A DNA stretch of 64,000 nt from Candidatus Woesearchaeota archaeon (lineage in GTDB: Archaea; Nanobdellota; Nanobdellia; Woesearchaeales; UBA9989): NCBI GenBank assembly GCA_013329045.1, contig DUKZ01000038.1:2514-66513 (forward strand), read 5' to 3'. Under the pieces are notes generated by a model, which saw nothing but the letters and a program-made list of their open reading frames with translations, made no database searches and was not told the origin of the DNA. The translations under genes and the position numbers were made by a program. Positions 57,363 to 64,000 of this stretch are shown piece by piece. Each line of letters opens with the position of its first letter. Within the stretch, counting starts at the first letter, position 1.

Positions 57363-57707
57363 TTATTGTGCTCCTGCGTAGATGACTTTGCAGCAGGTAT
57401 TTCTTGCTTCACAATTCTTCTGGCCAGCATTGGTGACAAGGTAACCAGGGCCTAGTTGCTTGCCTCCTATTGAAAATGGTTGTACCCCTGCATCATTTGA
57501 TAGGCCGTTTTGGCACTGAGAAGCATCAAGATCAGTCGGATCATGAGTAACACATTTTGCATTCCCGAGCGACGCACAACTCTGCGTTGTTGCGCCAAAT
57601 TCTCCTGCACTCTTGCCGAACATGACCAGAATGACGACCATCACGATAATAACGATGATGGCGATGATAATCACATTCAAGGGAAGGGAAGCAGCTTTCT
57701 TATCCAT
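57363..57707 (-). CDS. Type IV pilin-like small protein 1
   Basis: A 114-residue protein with a class III signal region MDKKAASLPLNVIIIAIIVIIVMVVIL (basic start, Ala-Ser junction, hydrophobic helix), the mark of archaeal pilin-like proteins processed by a PibD/FlaK-type peptidase. The outer part has five or six Cys, ending NTCCKVIY. The start is the ATG of MDKKAA, overlapping the next pilin gene by eight bases. One of three similar neighbours; probably part of a thin surface filament or its assembly. Confidence 0.75.
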   Translation of the reverse strand: MDKKAASLPLNVIIIAIIVIIVMVVILVMFGKSAGEFGATTQSCASLGNAKCVTHDPTDLDASQCQNGLSNDAGVQPFSIGGKQLGPGYLVTNAGQKNCEARNTCCKVIYAGAQ

Positions 57708-57954
57708 TTGTATCACCTGTATCATAAACGACCTTGCAGCAGACATTCGGACTCTCGCAGGCGAAGGGAAGCTTTGCTTCATTGCCGGCGCAGGAGGGCT
57801 GGCAGATGCCATTATTGTCCGAGCAGCTGTTTGTCGCCTCACCAAACATCTTCATCTTCCCGCCAAACAAGACGAGAATGACAACCAAGACGATCAATAC
57901 CAGGACCGCGACAACAATGACATTTAGCGCTAAGCTTGCCCCTTTTTTTTCCAT
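57700..57954 (-). CDS. Type IV pilin-like small protein 2
   Basis: An 84-residue protein. MEKKGASLALNVIVVAVLVLIVLVVILV is a class III-type start with KKGA-S processing region and a hydrophobic helix. The outer part has Cys in NSCSDNNGICQPSC, FACES and NVCCKVVY. It is a paralogue of the next gene by layout and shares the final CCKV-Y motif. The ATG at MEKKG is chosen over 57978, which lies inside the upstream gene. Confidence 0.75.
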   Translation of the reverse strand: MEKKGASLALNVIVVAVLVLIVLVVILVLFGGKMKMFGEATNSCSDNNGICQPSCAGNEAKLPFACESPNVCCKVVYDTGDTNG

Positions 57955-57956
57955 GT

Positions 57957-58247
57957 TCAAATGTTTTTTAGGCAGCATTTATAGCCAGGACCAAAGTTCT
58001 GATCAGACCTGCACCCTGCAGTCCCGCCGATGTTTTCTCCACCATAAGGGCTATTCCCAGCATCATCTGTAAACGCCCTGCAGCTTTCTGCTGCAACACA
58101 TTCTCCACCAGAATTGTCACAGCTGTCTACACCTTTGCCAAATGTGCCGATCCTCGATGTAAAAATAATCGCTAAAACCACCAACACAAGCAATGCTAAT
58201 GCGGCAATGACAATGATATTCATGGACATATCCCCTCTTTTCCTCAT
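57957..58247 (-). CDS. Type IV pilin-like small protein 3
   Basis: A 96-residue protein. MRKRGDMSMNIIVIAALALLVLVVLAIIF has a basic start, a Gly/Asp junction and a hydrophobic helix typical of archaeal pilin-like subunits. The outer part has Cys in DSCDNSGGEC, ESCRAF, AGCRSD and GYKCCLKN. GAGGTG stands six bases before the ATG. First of the three small Cys-rich genes; the Cys pairs suggest disulfide-stabilised heads. Confidence 0.75.
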   Translation of the reverse strand: MRKRGDMSMNIIVIAALALLVLVVLAIIFTSRIGTFGKGVDSCDNSGGECVAAESCRAFTDDAGNSPYGGENIGGTAGCRSDQNFGPGYKCCLKNI

Positions 58248-58357
58248 GCAAGCCACCTCATTTGGTAATAGGCTGACAATGCAGGTTCTGGTATTTAAAG
58301 GTTACGATGGGTTGGGGGGGAAGAATGACAAGAGTTTGTTTCTCTTTTCTTCATTTT

Positions 58358-58450
58358 GGCACCACCACTACTGGCAGGCAGACCTGTTTTCTCTCTTCGT
58401 TCGAAAACCTTCGCTCAGATACTTAAGCGATCAGCGCTCGTGGCGGTGCC
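58358..58450. repeat. Cruciform element (copy 9)
   Basis: GGCACCACCAC (58358-58368) pairs with GTGGCGGTGCC (58440-58450) with one mismatch; the change of CAAC to CACC on the left is matched by GTTG to GGTG on the right, a compensating change against copy 8. The inner hairpins are TTTTC/GAAAA and TCGCT...AGCGA with AGATAC. It abuts the stop codon of the pilin-like gene at 58451. Confidence 0.85.
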
Positions 58451-59137
58451 TCATCTGCACAATTCCAGCTTGACGACGATTGGCGATAACTGCGAGGGGA
58501 TGATGAAATGCATGGACTCCATATCGCCTGGGCATTGAGAGACTCCATTGTTTGCAGGGTTTGTGGGATCTGAGGGAGAAGAAATGACCCCTTCACTGCC
58601 AGCAGGATAAGATCTTAATAAGGCACCCCCAATATTAGCGCTATAGAAGGGATTACTCCAAGGAAGATTTGTTGTTGCATCCCTAAAGACATATTTTGTA
58701 TGATCACTTGCATCCGATCCGGTAAATATCCTTAAGATATATTGGCGGCTGAACTGCTCATCCTCGAAGGTCCTGCTCATGATATAATGCAATGTTTGAT
58801 ATGCATAGATGCAAGAATCAAAGGTAGTCCCTTGATATGTGCCAAGCGTTCCTCCGGCAATGCTCATATCACAATCAATAGTATGAGAGGGGCCAAGACA
58901 GTCGGAAAGGAGTTCGGACACCTTCACCTTGTTGCATTTTGTCTCCGTCTGGAGCATGGTCTGGAGGAATGAGGTGACCTGCTGGGATGATTGGAAGTTC
59001 TGTCTTACTGTAGAGGGCTTCTTTGTCATGGAGATGCCGATGACAACTGTCATGATGATGGAGAGGAGGAGGACTACGATGACTAGGCCAAACATCTCCA
59101 TCTGCCCGCTTTTCTTCCTGATTATTGATCTAGCTAT
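58451..59137 (-). CDS. Type IV pilin-like protein with a probable ATA start
   Basis: A 228-residue protein if read from ATA at 59137. This start gives xARSIIRKKSGQMEMFGLVIVVLLLSII: a basic leader, KKSG cleavage and a hydrophobic helix, the full class III signal. GAGGTGA stands six bases before ATA, and an in-frame TGA lies inside it. No ATG, GTG or TTG occurs between that stop and the ATG at 59101, which would lose the leader. The outer domain (about 45-228) has Cys in TKCNKV, SDCLGPS, IDCDMS, DSCIYA, SQCPGD and LELCR. Overlaps the previous gene by eight bases. Confidence 0.75.
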   Translation of the reverse strand: MARSIIRKKSGQMEMFGLVIVVLLLSIIMTVVIGISMTKKPSTVRQNFQSSQQVTSFLQTMLQTETKCNKVKVSELLSDCLGPSHTIDCDMSIAGGTLGTYQGTTFDSCIYAYQTLHYIMSRTFEDEQFSRQYILRIFTGSDASDHTKYVFRDATTNLPWSNPFYSANIGGALLRSYPAGSEGVISSPSDPTNPANNGVSQCPGDMESMHFIIPSQLSPIVVKLELCR

Positions 59138-59762
59138 ACGTCGTCACCTCTATGAATGCAAAATATTTCTGGACAATATCAGGGTGGCCGGCTGGAAATG
59201 GGATTGGATTATAGAGGATAATTGGGATGCGAGAGACGAAGGAGTTTTTGGCGTTTGGAAGCACCCTACTATAGATTGCAGAGCTGTCTTTTGGAGGAAG
59301 AGCATTCGAATCTTCTCGAAACAGAAGATTCTGGTCTGGGGAAGAGAATCCCTGGAGGATTGTTGTTCCAGGAAGATTGCATCCAGGCGCACTTGCATCA
59401 AGACAGAGGTTTGGATAAATAACTTTCACTCTGACCTCACTATACCCTAGATACTGAAAGTAATACTCACGCGCTTTTTGCATGTTAATAGAGTTGTTTA
59501 CCAGATTAAAAAATCCCAAAGCCTTAAACATATCAACACAATTCTCGATCTTGACACCATTTTCTGAGCAGGAGAGTTCGGGGAGGTCGAGAGCATTTTT
59601 TGCGATTTCCACAGATTTGAGCTGCCTTGTCTCCTGGAATTTTGTCGTGAGAGACTGCTTGGACACCATGCCGTAAAAAATCAAGCCCATGGCGATGAGA
59701 AAGAAGAAGATGAACAGTACCATGATCGTTTCTCCCATTTTGAGCTGCGCTGTCTTTTTCAT
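59130..59762 (-). CDS. Pilin-like membrane-anchored surface protein
   Basis: A 210-residue protein with a short basic start, MKKTAQLKMGETIMVLFIFFFLIAMGLIFYG, a membrane helix and an outer domain with Cys in LSCSENG, ENCVDM, LCLDAS and GCNLPG. The GETI start is unlike the usual class III junction but the layout matches neighbours. The three larger proteins (58451-61536) may be minor pilins or assembly components. It sits two bases before the gene at 59764 in the same operon. Confidence 0.7.
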   Translation of the reverse strand: MKKTAQLKMGETIMVLFIFFFLIAMGLIFYGMVSKQSLTTKFQETRQLKSVEIAKNALDLPELSCSENGVKIENCVDMFKALGFFNLVNNSINMQKAREYYFQYLGYSEVRVKVIYPNLCLDASAPGCNLPGTTILQGFSSPDQNLLFREDSNALPPKDSSAIYSRVLPNAKNSFVSRIPIILYNPIPFPAGHPDIVQKYFAFIEVTTYS

Positions 59763-59763
59763 G

Positions 59764-60792
59764 TTAGTAGAGGAGACCGCAGGATTTGGTCTCTGAAATG
59801 CTATTGAATAGGCTCCATTGGTTTACATCTCCAGTCACACCACCTGAGGCGGAAATGGATAGATGGGGTGTTGGGAATGTGCTGGTATATATTGAGTAGC
59901 ACACATTCGTTGGAAGGAAATTTCCCTTCATCACTGATTTCTTTGTTTCTGTAATGATCAGCAAGTTCTGCAACCGGTTATTCACCCTTCCAACTGCACA
60001 CGCATAGAACTCCGGGTCGTCTGAAAAGATGGCGCCAAAGAGCATGGGAAGGCCGACATATTTTGCTGTTCCTACCTGAACGAATCCAGTCCCTGCAGCA
60101 TTGGAGCGATAAAATGTCAGATCGCCATAAATCTCTTGCTTAGAGGGGGCGATGGTGATAGGAGATGGTGTTCCAATCTTTACTGCAGTGATTCTTGCCA
60201 ATGGTGTGCTCTTCTTGACAGTGGTTAGAATTGATGGGTCTGGATCTGCATTGAATGAGATGATCCTCACCCGGTAACTGCTCTTCTCATATAAAGCAGT
60301 GTTCCAATCGGTTGATACCTCCTCTGGAAGGCCTACCTGGTGGGGGATCTCGCCTTTGATGCGTTTCTGAAATGCATCAGAGCCATCCCCATCAAAAATA
60401 TACCTTACACCAGGCGAAGTCATATAAACAAGGTTCATGATACGAAATGGCATGTCATATTCTAATGTCCAGACGATGAGCTTGTCATCTTTAATTGATG
60501 AAGGGGCAAAATAAGCCCTCTCCACCGGCGCCTGGATATCACTGATCCTATACCCATCACAGGAAAAAGAGGTCTCGAGCTTTGGAAAATCGAGCGTCTG
60601 GACTGTCCCTGCGGACGTCTGCGAACCGGCGATGATGGTATCGAGCTTCTGGAGGACATCGGTTGCCATGTTCTTTTCTGCCGTCACTTTTGCTTTTGAG
60701 ACAAGCGTCACAAAGAACAAGAGAATCAGGGCGCCAGCTATCAGGACAAATACCCAATTAAACTGCACTTCCACCTGAGCTTTTTTTGACAT
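59764..60792 (-). CDS. Large pilin-like surface protein
   Basis: A 342-residue protein: MSKKAQVEVQFNWVFVLIAGALILLFFVTLV is a class III-type start (KKAQ-V junction and helix), followed by a beta-rich external domain of about 300 residues with few Cys (SFSCDGY, YACAVGR, NVCYSIY, KSCGLLY). The frame upstream of this ATG runs into the cruciform element at 60850 and is rejected. A role as a filament tip or adhesive subunit is possible, inferred from size. Confidence 0.7.
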   Translation of the reverse strand: MSKKAQVEVQFNWVFVLIAGALILLFFVTLVSKAKVTAEKNMATDVLQKLDTIIAGSQTSAGTVQTLDFPKLETSFSCDGYRISDIQAPVERAYFAPSSIKDDKLIVWTLEYDMPFRIMNLVYMTSPGVRYIFDGDGSDAFQKRIKGEIPHQVGLPEEVSTDWNTALYEKSSYRVRIISFNADPDPSILTTVKKSTPLARITAVKIGTPSPITIAPSKQEIYGDLTFYRSNAAGTGFVQVGTAKYVGLPMLFGAIFSDDPEFYACAVGRVNNRLQNLLIITETKKSVMKGNFLPTNVCYSIYTSTFPTPHLSISASGGVTGDVNQWSLFNSISETKSCGLLY

Positions 60793-60849
60793 CGCATTAT
60801 TGTTAGGGATTGACTGTAACGTTCCCTGTCTCTGAACTGTTGGATATGA

Positions 60850-60989
60850 CAACAATACTACTGGCCACAAACCGTTTTTCTTCGCTTTGCTCAGAAAAAC
60901 TCCGCTTAGATACTAAGCGGTTTGCGCCACTAAAAATTGCTTTGCAATTTTTGTGCAATAAACCTCTGGTTTATTTGCATTATTGTTGC
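60850..60989. repeat. Cruciform element (copy 10, with two extra hairpins)
   Basis: CAACAATA (60850-60857) pairs with TATTGTTG (60981-60988). Inside, ACTGGC, ACAAACCG...CGGTTTGCGCC and GCTTAG-atac-TAAGC match the family; GTTTTTC/GAAAAAC is the other inner hairpin. Two more hairpins, AAAAATTGC-ttt-GCAATTTTT and AATAAACC-tct-GGTTTATT, are inserted between GCGCC and the right arm. Confidence 0.85.
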
Positions 60990-61014
60990 TTTACGCTATT
61001 GTAATTATTTCACC

Positions 61015-61536
61015 CTAGCTGACAGGGTCTTGTATCATCACTTTATTCCCCTTCCCTTCTAACTTAATGTTTACCTGCCCGCCGGCAACTTTATGACATA
61101 CTTTTGTTATATCATTGACAATGATCTCACCGACATTCGTCTGGTGCTCAATTGTTCCACCATTGATATTTCCCGAAGCATCAACGGTTACCCGTTTCAT
61201 CACAAACATGTTGTCTTTTGCTCCAGATTGAATCGTTGACTTTACCATGGGGGGAAGATAATAGCTATCAATGGGAGGGGATGATGCTGTTGGACCATAA
61301 AAACAAATATACTCGATCCCTGCTGGTGGATAAAACACTTCTGTCCTTGTGGAGCCGACATCGCCTTTCATTGCCTTTATCGCGTTATACATGTCTTTTT
61401 CAAAACTGATGACTTTGGCCTGTTCTGCCTGCGAGCCAATGCTTTTAATACCCCTATAGCCAATAATGAGAATGAGAGACATGATAATTAATCCAAGGAT
61501 GTAGAAGAATACCTGGGTCTGCACTTGTCCCTTCAT
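61015..61536 (-). CDS. Type IV pilin-like protein
   Basis: A 173-residue protein. MKGQVQTQVFFYILGLIIMSLILIIGYRG shows the KG-Q class III cleavage and a hydrophobic helix, the clearest pilin start in the window. The outer domain (about 35-173) is beta-rich with two Cys (EYICFYG, KVCHKV). It overlaps the large surface-protein gene by four bases and is followed by the cruciform element. Confidence 0.78.
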   Translation of the reverse strand: MKGQVQTQVFFYILGLIIMSLILIIGYRGIKSIGSQAEQAKVISFEKDMYNAIKAMKGDVGSTRTEVFYPPAGIEYICFYGPTASSPPIDSYYLPPMVKSTIQSGAKDNMFVMKRVTVDASGNINGGTIEHQTNVGEIIVNDITKVCHKVAGGQVNIKLEGKGNKVMIQDPVS

Positions 61537-64000
61537 TTTTTCTTCACCCCTGGTCCTGCAATATGATCACCTAGCTCAAAGAACACTTCGGAAATGTGCT
61601 CCTTTGAAACGACACCCTCCTGCTCGAGCTCGAAGAGCAACTGAGAGAGATCGCTCTTGGCAAGCTTACCTTTCTTGATCAGGTGCGAAAGCAGAGTCTT
61701 GAAGACATTTGATGTCAGCTTTGATTCTTTTGATAGCTCCTGGAACATATTCACGATGTCCTTTGTCTTTGCGTTCTCAGGGAGGGTGTTTGCCTTATTC
61801 TTCACTGACGCTGAAAGCTCCTGGATTGCCCTATCCAGAGGGGAAAGCCTAGAATCTGGCATTGGGGAAGATGGCTTTTTCCTTGTTCGCGTTTCTAGCT
61901 TATCGCTTAGCTTATCTACTGATCCTTTCTTCTGATCGGCTTTTTTCGAAGGAATAGATTTTCCCATTTTCAGGATGGCATCATCGAGCTTTGAGAGTGT
62001 TTTATCTTTTTTCTTTGCGGTGATCAGTGCAGGCTTTTTCACATCAGGAGCAGGCTTTTTCGAAGATTCCTTTGCAAGAGAGGATAGCCGCTCAATTGCC
62101 TTTGCAGAGGACTTGTTCTTTCCTGCCTTTGCCCCAACAGATGCCAAGGTTTCAAAGACAGAAGCCTTTTTCTTCTCCGCACTCTGAGGAATGCCCCCCA
62201 CCCTTGCCTTTGCTTCATCAAGGGTCAAGTACCCTAAGGATTCTTTCTTTTTTTCCTCTTCAGGCAAACTTTCACTGGCAGTCTCAGTTTGCTGCTTGAC
62301 ATCACCAAAAATTTTTAGCATGTCTTCGCGCTGTTTTGCCTTCTCCTCTGCCCGCTTATTAAAAACATTAATTGAAGGGTCTGCTTTTACTTGAGGCTTC
62401 CCTGATTGTTGGATACCTGCAGGAGCCAGAGGACTGCCAGGCATTGGCCTTTGCATTGGTCTTGACATTGGTCTTGACATTGGTCTTGACATTCCTGGAG
62501 AAGGGGGAACATTTTGAGGCTTTGATTTATTCTTCTTCTGATATAAATAAAATCCGATACCCCCAATCAGTATAATGAACAGAAGGATAAAGATCCACCA
62601 GAGCCCGCCTGGCTTGGAATTTGGATCCAGGGGGTCTGTTTCTTTCCTTACTTCAACACCATCAGAGGCACCATCGCTATCCGTGTCCGGGTCTGCTGGG
62701 TTGGTCTTTCTCTGGAATTCTTCAGCATTCGTCAGGTCATCATCATCCTTATCCAACGCGGCATCCGCAGGATTGTTTGGATCAAATCCATACTGCTGCT
62801 CCCAGGTATCGGGCATGCCATCCCCATCTGTGTCCTTGTTCCTATCAACAGTACATTTACCTCCCTGGCAGGACCCTGACTGGCAGTCATCATTTGACTT
62901 GCATTTTTTCCCATCAAGGCACAGCTGGCAATTATTACCACAATCAACATCAGACTCATTGCCATTTTGCACCGTGTCGGTACACAAAGGAGCCTGGCAG
63001 ACTTTATTAGCACAAACCTTGCTTTCACAGTCATTATTCGCATTGCATGTCTTTCCCGCATCACACCCAGAACATCTCAAGCCACCACAATCGACATCAG
63101 ACTCGTAGCCATTCTTCTTTGTATCAGTGCATGAAGGGGACTTGCACAATTGAAACGAGGGATCACAATACCCTGACAGACAATCATTGCCAGCCTTGCA
63201 TTCAAGATCATTTTCACATTTTTGGCATCTTGTGCCACCACAATCAATATCCGTCTCCGTCTCATCTTTAATGGCATTGCCGCAATGATCCGCCTCGCGG
63301 CACCTGCCAGAGACACAATTTCTCGAAGTACAATCAACATTCACCAAGCAGGTTGCATTTACACCACCAGGAGGACACTTTGACCCTCCAACATCCACAT
63401 CTGTCTCATCACCGTTCTGGATCCCATCAGAACAGGTCGGAAGGATTGCACATCTGCTCTCAACAATGATCGGTTGGCTGATTGCCCTGGGACCGATATT
63501 GCCCACCTTATCTACCGCCTCTATCACCCAATACACAGCCAGCTTTGAGGAAAGATTAAGGCGGGGTATTGTTGCCCTCGAATCTGATGTCTCAGTGAGA
63601 TTGACAATATCCGCAGTCCCTAATGTTGATGAGCTTATCCCATATAGATACTTGTCTATACCAGAACGGTTGTCAGCTGCAGAAAATCCTGCTGAAAGGA
63701 TGTAGTTCCCATCAGCCGGACACGTGGAATTTTTTGACAGTGTGATCGTTGGGAGCCTGGGAGGAGACGTGTCCACTTCAAAGGCGGTCTCCACCATCAC
63801 CTCTTCGCCAGTTGCAATCGCACTGCAGATAACCTGCACCGAATACCTTTTTTCCTCCTGGAAATATGATGATTGGTAATACGAGCGGCTGGCATGTGTG
63901 GTGTTTGGCGCAACACTGATCCCTATCCTACTTCCCTCTACCTGAGCTTCACACATCGTCTTTTTTGTTGTCCTTACATCAAACGGGACAGTCTCCCCAT
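61533..64000 (-). CDS. Large multi-domain cell-surface protein (start outside window)
   Basis: The C-terminal 822 residues or so of a large surface protein; the frame stays open to the right edge. Order: Ig/fibronectin-like beta domains, four Cys-rich repeats of the form C-x-D-x4-NG-x-E-x-DVDCGG-xx-C-xx-C (the first lacks a Cys, VDVGG), calcium-type repeats (DTDGDGMPDTWEQQYGFDP and DPDTDSDGASDGVEV), one membrane helix (WWIFILLFIILIGGIGFYLY) and a cytosolic tail of about 350 residues with Pro/Met repeats, Lys/Ala-rich helices and a folded end (about 60 residues). Such proteins attach cells or form surface layers. It leads the pilin-like operon. Confidence 0.85.
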   Translation of the reverse strand, partial: GETVPFDVRTTKKTMCEAQVEGSRIGISVAPNTTHASRSYYQSSYFQEEKRYSVQVICSAIATGEEVMVETAFEVDTSPPRLPTITLSKNSTCPADGNYILSAGFSAADNRSGIDKYLYGISSSTLGTADIVNLTETSDSRATIPRLNLSSKLAVYWVIEAVDKVGNIGPRAISQPIIVESRCAILPTCSDGIQNGDETDVDVGGSKCPPGGVNATCLVNVDCTSRNCVSGRCREADHCGNAIKDETETDIDCGGTRCQKCENDLECKAGNDCLSGYCDPSFQLCKSPSCTDTKKNGYESDVDCGGLRCSGCDAGKTCNANNDCESKVCANKVCQAPLCTDTVQNGNESDVDCGNNCQLCLDGKKCKSNDDCQSGSCQGGKCTVDRNKDTDGDGMPDTWEQQYGFDPNNPADAALDKDDDDLTNAEEFQRKTNPADPDTDSDGASDGVEVRKETDPLDPNSKPGGLWWIFILLFIILIGGIGFYLYQKKNKSKPQNVPPSPGMSRPMSRPMSRPMQRPMPGSPLAPAGIQQSGKPQVKADPSINVFNKRAEEKAKQREDMLKIFGDVKQQTETASESLPEEEKKKESLGYLTLDEAKARVGGIPQSAEKKKASVFETLASVGAKAGKNKSSAKAIERLSSLAKESSKKPAPDVKKPALITAKKKDKTLSKLDDAILKMGKSIPSKKADQKKGSVDKLSDKLETRTRKKPSSPMPDSRLSPLDRAIQELSASVKNKANTLPENAKTKDIVNMFQELSKESKLTSNVFKTLLSHLIKKGKLAKSDLSQLLFELEQEGVVSKEHISEVFFELGDHIAGPGVKKK
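62455..62490 (-). repeat. Three perfect 12-bp tandem repeats in the surface-protein tail
   Basis: ATTGGTCTTGAC is repeated three times on the plus strand (62455-62490), encoding MSRP repeats in the cytosolic tail. Degenerate copies (MQRP, MPG) follow. In-frame variation in length by slippage is likely. Confidence 0.85.

Noticed and set aside
56674-60989. Cruciform elements as tRNA-like genes or CRISPR repeats
   Set aside because: They have only two inner arms, no T-loop or anticodon features, and no regular spacing with spacers.

Overview
The window looks like a chromosomal piece of an archaeon, probably a DPANN-type (Woesearchaeota/Pacearchaeota-like) lineage. The archaeal evidence is an archaeal DnaG, aIF5A, a RIO1 kinase, an archaeal PNO1/Dim2-like KH protein, MBF1, TrmB and PhoU/AbrB regulators, class III (type IV pilin) signal peptides, TATA boxes about 25-30 bp upstream of leaderless start codons, and a tRNA-Leu with a bulge-helix-bulge intron. 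The DPANN placement is inference from gene style (many small membrane-anchored winged-helix regulators, helical C-terminal tails, Cys-rich secreted proteins). No rRNA is present to fix the taxonomy.

Layout. 0-4.5 kb (all minus): a copper-handling locus with a membrane winged-helix protein, a Met-rich membrane protein with a metal-binding head, two secreted cupredoxins (one with a CuA-type ligand set), an ArsR repressor with a palindromic operator, a CopZ-like chaperone and a CopA ATPase that runs off the left edge. 4.5-9 kb: RNA and translation genes (KH protein, TPR protein, RIO1, aIF5A, DnaG) and a candidate H/ACA RNA. The aIF5A has Thr where the hypusine Lys should be. 9-20 kb: a PPIase-thioredoxin fusion, HerA-like ATPase, PRPP synthetase, TrmB and PhoU regulators, an MFS transporter and several unknown proteins. 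20-24.5 kb: glmM-glmU-glmS operon for UDP-GlcNAc. 24.8-33.5 kb: regulators, dihydrolipoamide dehydrogenase, an ABC-2 exporter, a Cys-His-Asp protein and MBF1. 33.5-39.7 kb: overlapping operon of membrane glycosyltransferases and a thioredoxin-like protein. 39.8-43.8 kb: an AT-rich island of three toxin-antitoxin-like gene pairs, each with its own operator. 43.9-53.7 kb: a complete de novo UMP operon (carAB, pyrB, pyrDK, pyrC, pyrE, pyrF), followed by a divergent purF. 55.4-56.6 kb: three coiled-coil proteins. 56.6-57.3 kb: tRNA-Leu packed among inverted-repeat elements. 57.3-64 kb (minus): a pilin-like and surface-protein operon led by a large multi-domain cell-surface protein.

Together the genes describe a cell that makes its own pyrimidines and UDP-GlcNAc, feeds PRPP to PyrE and PurF, builds a glycosylated surface with pilin-like proteins, and defends itself against copper. 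The most unusual signals are: (1) a family of roughly ten intergenic cruciform elements about 85-150 bp long that share end motifs and a TAGATAC core; (2) two genes with the same GAGGTGA-N6-ATA layout, pointing to AUA start codons; (3) an aIF5A lacking the hypusine lysine; and (4) the island of three regulated nucleotidyltransferase-based pairs bordered by copies of the cruciform element.
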